DNA of 64,000 nt from an uncultured Collinsella sp. (GTDB lineage Bacteria > Actinomycetota > Coriobacteriia > Coriobacteriales > Coriobacteriaceae). This document shows, piece by piece, positions 8,555 to 16,670 of the stretch. Where the stretch lies: assembly GCA_902464495.1 (NCBI GenBank), contig CABQJK010000003.1:1-64000 (forward strand). Reading direction: 5' to 3'. The notes under the pieces are model-generated. The model was not told the origin of the DNA. It ran no database searches and saw only the letters and a program-made list of their open reading frames with translations. Within the stretch, counting starts at the first letter, position 1. Each line of letters opens with the position of its first letter. A program made the translations under genes and the position numbers.

Positions 8555-11236
8555 ATGCGGCATGTGCATATTCATGTAACGGGCATTGTGCAGGGCGTTG
8601 GCATGCGGCCGTTTGTGTATCGCGAGGCCATGGCGCATGGCATTTGCGGATGGGTGCTCAACGCGGGCGACGGCGTGCATATCGAAGCGCATGCTCTGGC
8701 CAGTGCGCTCGATGCTTTTGTTGCCGCGCTTTCTGAGCATGCGCCTGCGGCAGCCCGCGTTGAGCGAGTCGATATTGCGGATTTGGAGCCTGGCGGCTGG
8801 AGCGCTGCCGATGAGCAGGGCTTTCGCATTGTGGCATCGCAGGACCAAACCGCGCACACGACGCTCGTCTCGCCCGATATCGCCACCTGCGACGATTGCC
8901 TGCGCGAGCTGTTCGATCCCGCCGACCGACGCTATCACTACCCCTTTATCAACTGCACTAACTGCGGCCCACGCTTTACCATCATCCAATCGCTACCTTA
9001 TGACCGAGCGGCTACCTCGATGGACCGTTTTCCCATGTGCCCTGAGTGTGCCGCGGAGTATGCCAATCCGCTCGACCGTCGCTTTCACGCGCAGCCCGAT
9101 GCCTGCTTTGATTGCGGGCCGCATATCATGTGGCGCGAAGCGAGCGTGGGCGATGAGCCGGGCAAAGCCGCCGCGCCGCTGGCAGTCGGCACCACGCGCG
9201 AGACCAGCGACGCCATTATCGACCGCTGCGTTGAGCTGCTGGCCGTTGGTGGCATCGTCGCCATCAAGGGCCTGGGCGGATTCCATCTATCCTGTGACGC
9301 CTCCAACGAGCAGGCGGTAGCCGAGCTTCGCCGCCGTAAACGCCGCAGCAACAAGCCACTTGCCGTTATGGTGCGCAGCCTTGCCGACGTTGAACGCCTG
9401 TGCCATATCAGCGACGTTGAGCGCAGCTTGCTGGCCGGCAGCATTCGCCCCATTGTGCTGCTGCGCCGACGTGCTGTTTGCGAGAGCGGCGATTCCCCCG
9501 ACGCCCTCGCGCTCGCGCCGTCCGTCGCGCACGACCTTCCCGAGCTCGGTGTTATGCTCCCCTACACCCCGCTTCAGCATCTGTTGCTTGCCGCGGCAGA
9601 AGCCTGCGGTATGCACGCACTCGTCATGACCAGCGGAAACCTGAGCGAAGAACCCATCGAGACCGACGACGACCTTGCCTGGGAACACCTCGTTGCCGCC
9701 GGTATCGCCGACGCGTTGCTCGGTAACGACCGCGCAATTCTGTCGCGCTACGACGACTCTGTGGTACGCGTGGTCGACGGCGCCGTTATGCCCGTGCGGC
9801 GCGCTCGCGGATATGCACCCCAGCCGCTGCCGTTGCCGGCGCTCGACGGCACTCCGTCCTGCGTGCTCGCCTGTGGGCCACAACAAAAGGCCACGATTGC
9901 GCTCACACGTGAAGGGGCGAACGGCGAGGCAACCTGTTTTGTGTCGCAGCATATCGGCGATGTTGAAAACGGCGGGACCTTCGATGCCTGGAACGCCGCG
10001 CGCACGCGCTTGGAAGATCTCTTTGACTTGGCGCCCGCCGCCTTAGCCTGCGATGTACATCCCAGCTATCTATCGAGCCAGTGGGCGCGCGAGCAGGCAC
10101 GGGAGCACAATCTGCCGCTCGTCGAGGTGCAGCACCATCATGCGCATATCGCGAGCGCAATGGCCGAGGCTATCGCCGCGGGCCAGCTTACAACCGACGC
10201 GCGCGTCCTTGGCATCGCCTTTGACGGCACCGGCGCCGGTACCGATGGGACCATTTGGGGCGGCGAGTTTCTTGTTGCCAGCCTTGGCGGCTTTGAGCGC
10301 GCCGCGCATTTGCGCACCTGGGCGCTCCCCGGCGGGGCGGCCTCCGTGCGCGACGCCCGCCGCAACGCCTTTGCCCTGCTCAGTGAGCTCGGCCTGCTCG
10401 AGTACCCAGGTGCCGCTCGGCTTTTGGACAGCCTCGACGAGCAAACGCGTAGCGTGACAGCCACCATGATCGAGCGCGGCATCAACAGCCCGCGTACCAG
10501 CAGCATGGGCCGCTTGTTCGACGCTGCGGCCGCGATCCTGGGCATCTGCGGCACTGCAACCTACGAGGGCGAACCCGCCATCGAGCTCGAGGCCGCCGCT
10601 TGGCGCGCTTTTGATGACGAAAATAGCCATTCCACTGGCAATCAGGCGGGTGTATCCGCATCCGTCTCAACATCGCTGGACAGTTTGTTCAGATTCGTAT
10701 TAACTACAGACCCCCTATCCGACATTTTTGGCCCCATTTGGACTAAAAAGAGCTCTCCAGACACCCCGTTAGCGGCGAATATGTCTGCCGAACACCCCAA
10801 ATCGACCCATTTGGGGTGTTCGAAGACGGCTTTTGCCACCCAGAGCCCATCACAAAAATACGTATCTGAACTAACTGTCCAGGCGGCCTCGGATAGCTCC
10901 CTCGTTTTGGACCAAAGACCATTTTTTGAGGCGCTTTTGGAGGGAATTGAGGCCGGCGCGCCGGCCGACAAGCTCGCGCTCGACTTCCATATCGCCATCG
11001 CGCGCGCATCGGCCCGCATCGCAAGCGAAATCAGCGCCCGCGAAGGCATCGACACCGTCGCGCTCTCGGGCGGCGTGTTCATGAACCGACTTTTGCTTCA
11101 GCTTCTCACGCGCGAGCTCAAAGACGCCGGTCTTGCCGTCTTGGTTCCCCACACCGTGCCCGTCAACGATGGCTGCATCGCCTACGGCCAGGCGGCGGTC
11201 GCCCGCGCTCGGCTCGCGCAGGTCATACCGCAGTAG
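8555..11236 (+). CDS. hypF: Carbamoyltransferase HypF with an in-frame insertion
   Basis: HypF makes the CN ligand precursor of NiFe hydrogenases by transferring carbamoyl to the HypE C-terminal cysteine. In order are seen an acylphosphatase domain (GIVQGVGMRPFVYREA), two zinc-finger pairs (CDDC...CTNC and CPEC...CFDC), a YrdC domain (KGLGGFHLSCDA, TSGNLSEEP) and a Kae1-like domain (VQHHHAHIASAM, FDGTGAGTDGTIWGGEF, ALSGGVFMN). At 893 residues it is over 100 longer than usual. The excess lies at about residues 688-790 and is encoded by a low-GC palindromic insert. GAGGGG precedes the ATG at 8555. Confidence 0.93.
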   Translation: MRHVHIHVTGIVQGVGMRPFVYREAMAHGICGWVLNAGDGVHIEAHALASALDAFVAALSEHAPAAARVERVDIADLEPGGWSAADEQGFRIVASQDQTAHTTLVSPDIATCDDCLRELFDPADRRYHYPFINCTNCGPRFTIIQSLPYDRAATSMDRFPMCPECAAEYANPLDRRFHAQPDACFDCGPHIMWREASVGDEPGKAAAPLAVGTTRETSDAIIDRCVELLAVGGIVAIKGLGGFHLSCDASNEQAVAELRRRKRRSNKPLAVMVRSLADVERLCHISDVERSLLAGSIRPIVLLRRRAVCESGDSPDALALAPSVAHDLPELGVMLPYTPLQHLLLAAAEACGMHALVMTSGNLSEEPIETDDDLAWEHLVAAGIADALLGNDRAILSRYDDSVVRVVDGAVMPVRRARGYAPQPLPLPALDGTPSCVLACGPQQKATIALTREGANGEATCFVSQHIGDVENGGTFDAWNAARTRLEDLFDLAPAALACDVHPSYLSSQWAREQAREHNLPLVEVQHHHAHIASAMAEAIAAGQLTTDARVLGIAFDGTGAGTDGTIWGGEFLVASLGGFERAAHLRTWALPGGAASVRDARRNAFALLSELGLLEYPGAARLLDSLDEQTRSVTATMIERGINSPRTSSMGRLFDAAAAILGICGTATYEGEPAIELEAAAWRAFDDENSHSTGNQAGVSASVSTSLDSLFRFVLTTDPLSDIFGPIWTKKSSPDTPLAANMSAEHPKSTHLGCSKTAFATQSPSQKYVSELTVQAASDSSLVLDQRPFFEALLEGIEAGAPADKLALDFHIAIARASARIASEISAREGIDTVALSGGVFMNRLLLQLLTRELKDAGLAVLVPHTVPVNDGCIAYGQAAVARARLAQVIPQ
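10676..10882. repeat. Palindromic element inserted in frame in hypF
   Basis: Imperfect 24-bp inverted termini (10676-10699 and 10859-10882, 22 of 24 match) flank a 159-bp centre that holds a second perfect hairpin, AACACCCCAAAT (10791-10802) with ATTTGGGGTGTT (10809-10820). The stretch is AT-richer than the rest of hypF and encodes a low-complexity, Ser/Thr-rich linker with no stop. It looks like a miniature mobile or palindromic element tolerated inside the Kae1-like domain. Confidence 0.82.
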
Positions 11237-11367
11237 GCTGTTTGGCTAGCCCATGCGCCGCCGTCTCACAGGTGTAACGCGTTTGCCCGCAACCCCCGCG
11301 AGCGCTACCATCAACTGATGGATAATTAAGCGCCTATCCAGCGCTAAGCGTATAAAAGGGGAACATT

Positions 11368-11628
11368 ATGTGCCTTGCCGTTCCCGGTAAAGTGGTCAAA
11401 CGCGACGACGACCTTAAGGCGACCGTCGACATGATGGGCATCGAGCGCCCCGTTTCGTTGCGCCTCGTGCCGACGGCGCAGGTAGGCGACTATGTTCTCG
11501 TACATGCCGGCTTTGGTATCCAGATTGTCGACGAGCAGGAAGCTCAAGAGACACTCGATCTCGTCAACACCATGACCGAGCTGGTCGAAGAGGATCAGCT
11601 CGCCACCAACCCGGCCGAGGCGTACTAG
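11368..11628 (+). CDS. hypC: Hydrogenase maturation chaperone HypC
   Basis: The 86-residue protein begins MCLAVPGKV, the signature N-terminus whose Cys2 binds the iron centre during NiFe cofactor assembly with HypD. AAAAGGGG precedes the ATG. The stop overlaps the hypD GTG start (TAGTG). Acidic residues dominate the C-terminal half, as is usual. Confidence 0.96.
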   Translation: MCLAVPGKVVKRDDDLKATVDMMGIERPVSLRLVPTAQVGDYVLVHAGFGIQIVDEQEAQETLDLVNTMTELVEEDQLATNPAEAY

Positions 11629-12740
11629 TGGCGGCGGTGCAGCCGGCTCGCTCCGGTATCGATTTTTCGGCATTCCGCGATCCCAAACTCGCTCGCGAGC
11701 TCATCGACCGCATTCATGAGCTTGTCGGCAACCGCACCATCAACCTGATGGAGGTCTGCGGCACACACACGGTGAGCATTGGTCGCTATGGCTTTCGCTC
11801 CATTATGCCGACGGGGCTCAAGCTGCTGAGCGGTCCGGGCTGCCCCGTCTGCGTTACCGCCAACCGCGATATCGACCATGCAATCGCGCTCGCCAAGATG
11901 GACGGCGCCATCATCACCACCTTTGGCGACATGATGCGCGTGCCTGGATCGTCCACCTCGCTCGCCGCGCAAAAGGCGGCAGGGCGCGACATCCGCATTG
12001 TCTACTCACCACTCGACGCACTCGACATCGCTGAGCAAAACCCCGACCGCCCGGTCATCTTTATGGGTGTGGGCTTTGAGACCACGACGCCCACCATCGC
12101 CGCCGCCATCCTGGAGGCAGACGCGCGCGGGCTGCAGAACTTCTCGATCTACTGTGCCCATAAGACCACGCCGCCGGCGCTGCGCGCCATCGCCAACGAT
12201 CCCGAGACCACTATCGACGGCTTTATCCTGCCGGGCCACGTCGCCACTATCACGGGCTTAGCCCCCTTTGGCTTTTTGGTCGACGAGTTTAAGACCCCGG
12301 GCGTGGTTACGGGATTTGAACCGGTCGACATTCTGCAGGGCATTTGCATGCTGGTCCAGATGGTTGTCGAGGGGCAGCCCGCGATCGACAACGCCTACCG
12401 TCGCGGCGTCAATGCCGACGGCAATCCCGTGGCGCGCCAGCTGGTCGAGCAGGTATTTGCGCCGTGCGATACCACATGGCGCGGGCTGGGGCCGATTGCC
12501 AACTCGGGCCTTTTCATCCGCCCCGAATTCTCGCGCTTTGACGCCGGCGCCCGCTATGACGTGCCGATCGAACCGACGGTCGAGCCGCGCGGATGCCGTT
12601 GCGGCGACGTGCTGCGCGGGGCCATTGCACCGAGCGACTGCCCGTTGTTCGGCCACGCCTGCACGCCCGAGCATCCTGTTGGCCCGTGCATGGTGAGCTC
12701 GGAAGGCAGCTGTGCGGCGTACTACCGTTACCAAGGCTAG
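11628..12740 (+). CDS. hypD: Hydrogenase maturation protein HypD
   Basis: HypD is the scaffold, with a 4Fe-4S cluster, on which Fe(CN)2CO is built together with HypC. The hallmark motifs MEVCGTHT, LSGPGCPVCVT and GVGFETTTPT are present. The C-terminal cluster cysteines are seen in RGCRCGDVLRG, DCPLFGHACTPEHP and GPCMVSSEGSC. It is 370 residues long, typical of the family. GTG is the start, overlapping hypC. Confidence 0.97.
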   Translation: MAAVQPARSGIDFSAFRDPKLARELIDRIHELVGNRTINLMEVCGTHTVSIGRYGFRSIMPTGLKLLSGPGCPVCVTANRDIDHAIALAKMDGAIITTFGDMMRVPGSSTSLAAQKAAGRDIRIVYSPLDALDIAEQNPDRPVIFMGVGFETTTPTIAAAILEADARGLQNFSIYCAHKTTPPALRAIANDPETTIDGFILPGHVATITGLAPFGFLVDEFKTPGVVTGFEPVDILQGICMLVQMVVEGQPAIDNAYRRGVNADGNPVARQLVEQVFAPCDTTWRGLGPIANSGLFIRPEFSRFDAGARYDVPIEPTVEPRGCRCGDVLRGAIAPSDCPLFGHACTPEHPVGPCMVSSEGSCAAYYRYQG

Positions 12741-12769
12741 CCCGAACATCCCCGATTGGAGTTTTCGAT

Positions 12770-13804
12770 ATGTCTCGTACTGCCACCGATAGCACTGTCC
12801 TGCTGGGCCATGGCTCCGGCGGGCAGATGATGAAACGCATCATCGACGAGGTCTTTCTGGATGCCTTTGGGTCGCCCGAGCTGCTCGAAGGCAACGACGC
12901 CGGCGTCGCCGCCCTGCCCGGCAGCGGGCGCATCGCCATGTCGACCGACAGCTTTGTGGTGACGCCGCAGTTCTTCCCCGGTGGCAATATCGGCAGGCTC
13001 GCCGTGTGCGGAACCGTCAACGACGTCGCGACCTCGGGCGCCAACGTGCGCTATCTTTCGTGCGGTTTTATCCTCGAAGAGGGCTATCCCATGGATAAGC
13101 TGCGCCAGATTGTGCAGACCATGGCCGAGACGGCGTGCGAGGCAGGCGTTAAAATCATCACCGGCGACACCAAGGTGGTCGAGCGTGGCGGGGCCGATGG
13201 CGTCTACATCAACACCGCCGGTGTGGGCGAGGTGCCTGCGGGCGTGGCGCTCAGCGGTGCAAACTGTCAGCCCGGCGATGTCATCCTGGTCTCGGGCACG
13301 CTGGGCGACCACGGCATCGCCATCATGAGCCAGCGCGAGGGCCTGGCGTTCTCGAGCAACATCGAGAGCGACGCCGCGCCCCTCAACCACCTGATTGCCG
13401 ACGTACTGGCCGCCGCCCCCGACACACGCTGCTTCCGCGACCCCACGCGCGGAGGCCTGGCGTCCACGCTCAACGAGTTTGCGCAGGCCAGCGACGTTGC
13501 CATGGAAATCGATGAGGACGCCGTGCCCGTGCGCCCCGACGTGCAGGCCGCCTGCGAGATGCTCGGCTACGACGTGCTGCAGGTGGCAAACGAGGGCAAG
13601 ATGGTCGCCGTGGTACCAGCCGAGCAGGCCGACGCGGCGCTAGCAGCCATGCGTGCCGCCCGCTACGGCGAGAACGCCGCCATCATCGGTCGCGTGCTGC
13701 CGGTCGCCGAAGGCGCTCGACCCGCCGTTCGCGTGCGCACCGGCTGGGGCTCCACCCGCATCCTCGACATGCTCGTGGGAGAGCAGCTGCCCAGGATCTG
13801 CTAG
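12770..13804 (+). CDS. hypE: Carbamoyl dehydratase HypE
   Basis: HypE dehydrates the carbamoyl group received from HypF to thiocyanate on its C-terminal cysteine. The protein starts with a typical VLLGHGSGGQMMKRII segment and has the AIR-synthase-like ATP-binding fold with TRGGLASTLNEFA. It ends in LPRIC, the conserved C-terminal cysteine tail. It is 344 residues long. The ATG at 12770 has TTGGAG upstream; an earlier frame opening inside hypD is not the start. hypA and hypB are not in the window. Confidence 0.97.
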   Translation: MSRTATDSTVLLGHGSGGQMMKRIIDEVFLDAFGSPELLEGNDAGVAALPGSGRIAMSTDSFVVTPQFFPGGNIGRLAVCGTVNDVATSGANVRYLSCGFILEEGYPMDKLRQIVQTMAETACEAGVKIITGDTKVVERGGADGVYINTAGVGEVPAGVALSGANCQPGDVILVSGTLGDHGIAIMSQREGLAFSSNIESDAAPLNHLIADVLAAAPDTRCFRDPTRGGLASTLNEFAQASDVAMEIDEDAVPVRPDVQAACEMLGYDVLQVANEGKMVAVVPAEQADAALAAMRAARYGENAAIIGRVLPVAEGARPAVRVRTGWGSTRILDMLVGEQLPRIC

Positions 13805-13930
13805 CGGCAAAGACTTGCGGCTGGCGCAGCGCAGCTCGAGGCTGCTACAGATATTCAGATTCCAGGCACGCCCGACGCGCAAGCCCAGTATCATGGGGTG
13901 CGCTTTACAACTCAAACGGCAGGAGCACCC

Positions 13931-14599
13931 ATGGCAGCAGCCTATTCCCATGTGATCTTTGATCTGGACGGTACCATCCTCAATACGCTCGAGGACCTGG
14001 CGGCCGCCGGCAACCATACCTGCGAGATGCACGACTGGCCCACATTTGCCGTGGACGAATACCGCTACAAGGTGGGAAACGGCATGCTTAAGCTGGTCGA
14101 GCGCTTTATGCCCGCCGAGTACGCGGGCGACGGTCGAATGTTTGAGCAGACGCTTGCCGAGTTTAGGGCCTATTACGGCGAGCACAAGGAAGACCACACC
14201 GCTCCCTACGATGGCACGATCGAGGTGCTCGACCGCCTGCGTGCCGCGGGCGTGCAGCTTGCCGTGCTCACTAACAAGGACCACGTCTCGGCGGCTCCGC
14301 TTATCGAGAAGTATTTTGGTTCCGAGCGCTTTGCGCTGGTGCAGGGCCGCGTCGATGCGTTTCCCCCCAAGCCCGAGGCGCCTGTTACGCTGCATGTGAT
14401 GAAAGAGCTAGGCGCCGACCCGGCAACCACACTCTATGTAGGCGATTCCAATGTCGACGTCCTGACCGGTCACAATGCCGGCCTCAAGAGCGCCGGTGTC
14501 AGCTGGGGCTTCCGCGGCCGCGCGGAGCTGGAAGCCGCTGGCGCCGACTACGTGGTGGATACGCAGGAAGAGCTCGCGGCGCTGGTGCTTGGCGAGTAG
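13931..14599 (+). CDS. HAD-family phosphatase, phosphoglycolate-phosphatase-like
   Basis: The 222-residue protein has HAD motif I FDLDGTILNT, motif II VLTNKDH, motif III lysine in FPPKPEAP and motif IV YVGDSNVDV, with a helical cap between motifs I and II. This matches Gph/PGPase-like enzymes, though HAD substrates are hard to assign. AGGAGCACCC precedes the ATG. It is a single gene after hypE and lies before a repeat-rich gap. Confidence 0.85.
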   Translation: MAAAYSHVIFDLDGTILNTLEDLAAAGNHTCEMHDWPTFAVDEYRYKVGNGMLKLVERFMPAEYAGDGRMFEQTLAEFRAYYGEHKEDHTAPYDGTIEVLDRLRAAGVQLAVLTNKDHVSAAPLIEKYFGSERFALVQGRVDAFPPKPEAPVTLHVMKELGADPATTLYVGDSNVDVLTGHNAGLKSAGVSWGFRGRAELEAAGADYVVDTQEELAALVLGE

Positions 14600-14639
14600 C
14601 AGGGCCGTTGCTCAACGCGGCTGTAGCGATTCTGCCGCG

Positions 14640-14812
14640 CGGAAAGTGTATCCCGTTTTAGCGCCAGATTCCGGGATGCGCTTTCCGGTTGAGCCTTGTC
14701 GGGAAACGGCATCCCGTTTCAGAGCAATATTCCGGGTCGCGCTTTCCGCAACCCACCCCATCCGGAAACCGCGACCCACTATTCGGCCAAAAACCGGGTC
14801 GCATTTTCCCGA
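14640..14812. repeat. Three tandem ~60-bp dyad units
   Basis: Three successive imperfect palindromes begin at about 14640, 14701 and 14762. Each has an arm like CGGAAA-N4-ATCCCG or CGGAAA-N3-CGACCC and a partner like CGGG-N-TCGC-N-TTTCC about 30 bases later. Differences between arms are often compensated by GU pairs. No gene is present. The function is unknown. Confidence 0.75.
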
Positions 14813-14897
14813 CCACCCGATGCGACGCCAATGCACCAACCGCGCCCAAAGAGTGTCCCCGACTGCCGGCAGAAAAGGAACGTCCCCAAGTACCGCC

Positions 14898-15082
14898 CCA
14901 ATGACTACCATGGCAACGCCGCAGGTAGAGGACGGACAGCGAGCGCCGTCCAGGACGAACAAGTTGGCATGAAAAAGGCGAGGCATAGACCTTCTGGTCA
15001 TGCCTCGCCTTTTGAATGACAAATTGTCGTCCTGGGCGGCGCGCAGCGTCAACTGGTTACGCGGTTCGTAGAACCGCGTAAC
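14898..15082 (-). ncRNA. Structured 3' element, copy 1 (possible RNA family or repeat)
   Basis: It starts immediately after the stop of the lipoprotein gene on the minus strand. A perfect terminal hairpin (15056-15067 with 15071-15082) is followed by a long stem whose arms are 14946-14962 and 15024-15040, capped by a 14-bp-class hairpin (14976-15011) with tip GACC-TTCT-GGTC. Copy 2 at 25335-25521 keeps the layout and loops but changes the stems with compensatory bases. No stop-free protein reading is convincing. Confidence 0.7.
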
Positions 15083-15086
15083 TCCC

Positions 15087-15644
15087 CTAGCTCAGCATCG
15101 CATCCATCATCTCGGAGTTGACGGAGTCGTCAGCAGACCACTCGCCGTCGTCGTTGCAGGTGTACTTGAAGATAACCGTGGTCTTCCTGGGCTCGGTGGC
15201 CTTGGTCACATCGACCATCACCTCGCCAGCCATCTTGTACAGCTCGTCATCGGAAGGCATCGCATCAAGCGCAGCGACCTTCTCCTGATACTGGGTGGAG
15301 AAGTCCTCGACGATCTTGTTCATGGACTTGCAGGTGATGGAGACCTCGGCGGTCGCAACGCCCTTGTCCTCGTCGACCGTCACATCGCCGATCTCGTAAT
15401 CAAAACCCTCGAGATAGGTCTTGGCATACTCCTTGGGATCGATGCCCAGCTGCTCGAATTCATCGCCCGAAGCCTCTTCCAGACCAGAGAGGAAATCGTC
15501 GCCACCGTTTTTGACCTCATCGAACTGAGTCGTAAGGTCCTCGGTGATGAGTTCTTCGATCGAGGGGCCTCCGCAACCGGAAAGCACGACCACACATGCA
15601 ACCAAGACGGCCATGAGGGGCGCAAGCAGCAGCTTCTTTTTCAT
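15087..15644 (-). CDS. Hypothetical lipoprotein
   Basis: The 185-residue protein starts MKKKLLLAPLMAVLV with a lipobox LSGC at about residues 20-23, so it should be a lipid-anchored extracytoplasmic protein. The mature part is acidic, with a mixed alpha/beta pattern and DUF5105-like style (a resemblance, not a search result). GGGAGGACAAC precedes the ATG at 15644; an upstream in-frame ATG at 15689 is less likely. It is a single gene whose stop abuts the structured element. Confidence 0.85.
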   Translation of the reverse strand: MKKKLLLAPLMAVLVACVVVLSGCGGPSIEELITEDLTTQFDEVKNGGDDFLSGLEEASGDEFEQLGIDPKEYAKTYLEGFDYEIGDVTVDEDKGVATAEVSITCKSMNKIVEDFSTQYQEKVAALDAMPSDDELYKMAGEVMVDVTKATEPRKTTVIFKYTCNDDGEWSADDSVNSEMMDAMLS

Positions 15645-15823
15645 GTTGTCCTCCCAATAAGCGGCACCGTGCTTCCCAACACGGCGCACGTTGTAATAAG
15701 TAAGCTCATACTATCCACTTATGAACACCCCCGACAGCACGAAAGCGCGGTCGGTTCGTTTTAGCGTCCGAACGGTCTGCGAGTCCGCTCAGCATGCAAT
15801 AAAACGCATCCGTACCGTGCAAT

Positions 15824-15855
15824 AAAAAAGGGTGACCGGACAATCCGACCACCCC
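15824..15855 (-). terminator. Intrinsic terminator after the PTS IIA gene
   Basis: On the minus strand a GGGGTGGTCGGA stem with loop TTG pairs to TCCGGTCACCC and is followed by six T. It lies 25 bases after the IIA stop. Confidence 0.85.
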
Positions 15856-15879
15856 AAAACATCCTGTGAATGCCGCGAT

Positions 15880-16416
15880 TTACTTGCGAACAACCTTGAC
15901 GATAGCATCGCCGGCGGCGACAGCGGAGTCGGCCTCGACGGCGAGCTCGACATCGGCGAACTCGGCGGTGTTGGACACGGCCACGACGACGCAGTCCTTG
16001 TAGCCGGCAGCGGCGATCTTGGCGCGGTCGATCTTGAGCATGGGCTGGCCGGCCTTCACGACATCATCAGCCTTGACGAAGCCCTCGAAGCCGTCGCCGT
16101 TCATGTTGACGGTATCGACGCCAACGTGCACCAAGACCTCGATGCCGCTATCGGACTGCAGGCCCACAGCGTGACCCATGGTGACGGTAACCTTGCCGTC
16201 GCAGGGGGCATAGACCAGATCGTCCTCGGGCCACACGGCGCAGCCCTTGCCCAGGACCTCGCCACCAAAGACGGGATCGGGCACGTCGGCCATCTTGATG
16301 ACCTTGCCCTTGACGGGCGAGCACAGCACGTCGGCGCCGGCAGAAGCAGAGATGGAGGCGGGAGCAGCGGCAGCCGCGGGCTCAGCCTTCTTCTTGAACA
16401 TGTCAAACAGACCCAT
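15880..16416 (-). CDS. crr: PTS glucose-type IIA component
   Basis: This 178-residue protein belongs to the EIIA-Glc family. After an Ala-rich N-terminal linker it shows SPVKGKVIKM, VYAPCDGKVTVTMGHAVGL and the phospho-histidine region GIEVLVHVGVDTV. It passes phosphate from HPr to a sugar-specific IIB. It stands alone, while the IIBC at 38537-39964 has no IIA domain, so this could be its partner. AAGAGGAG precedes the ATG at 16416; the codons upstream at 16455 lack support. Confidence 0.92.
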   Translation of the reverse strand: MGLFDMFKKKAEPAAAAAPASISASAGADVLCSPVKGKVIKMADVPDPVFGGEVLGKGCAVWPEDDLVYAPCDGKVTVTMGHAVGLQSDSGIEVLVHVGVDTVNMNGDGFEGFVKADDVVKAGQPMLKIDRAKIAAAGYKDCVVVAVSNTAEFADVELAVEADSAVAAGDAIVKVVRK

Positions 16417-16556
16417 ACGTTTTCTCCTCTTGATTAAGCGCAACGTAGTGCGCATGCCTATGGTGATTATAGTGCCAAATGGACCAAAAACTAAGGTGGG
16501 GAGTCGAATCGAAAACCCCGCCGACGTCTTTGTCCCATCGATACCCGTTTTGTTGA

Positions 16557-16670
16557 TTAACCCTCGATGAGCCCCAGATGCACGAAGGCGTTCCAGATGC
16601 CATCGTCGTCAACGCCGGTGGCCGCGTAGTCGGCGGCCGGTCCGGCGTTCGGTAGAACGCCGGAACCTAA
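16557..16670 (-). pseudogene. Remnant of a Cof-type HAD hydrolase C-terminus
   Basis: Directly after the GH1 stop, the minus strand stays open for 37 codons ending in TAA at 16557-16559. It encodes AADYAATGVDDDGI and NAFVHLGLIEG, which match the C-terminal end of Cof/YidA-like HAD phosphatases. No upstream part of such a gene exists here. A hairpin (about 16641-16665) sits between the GH1 stop and the remnant. I read it as a decayed gene. Confidence 0.6.

Noticed and set aside
10614..10923. Frameshift or pseudogene in hypF
   Set aside because: The frame continues through the insert and both flanking parts match HypF in the same frame.
14898..15082. T-box or other known riboswitch
   Set aside because: The element lies after stop codons, not before genes, and has no T-box or specifier pattern.
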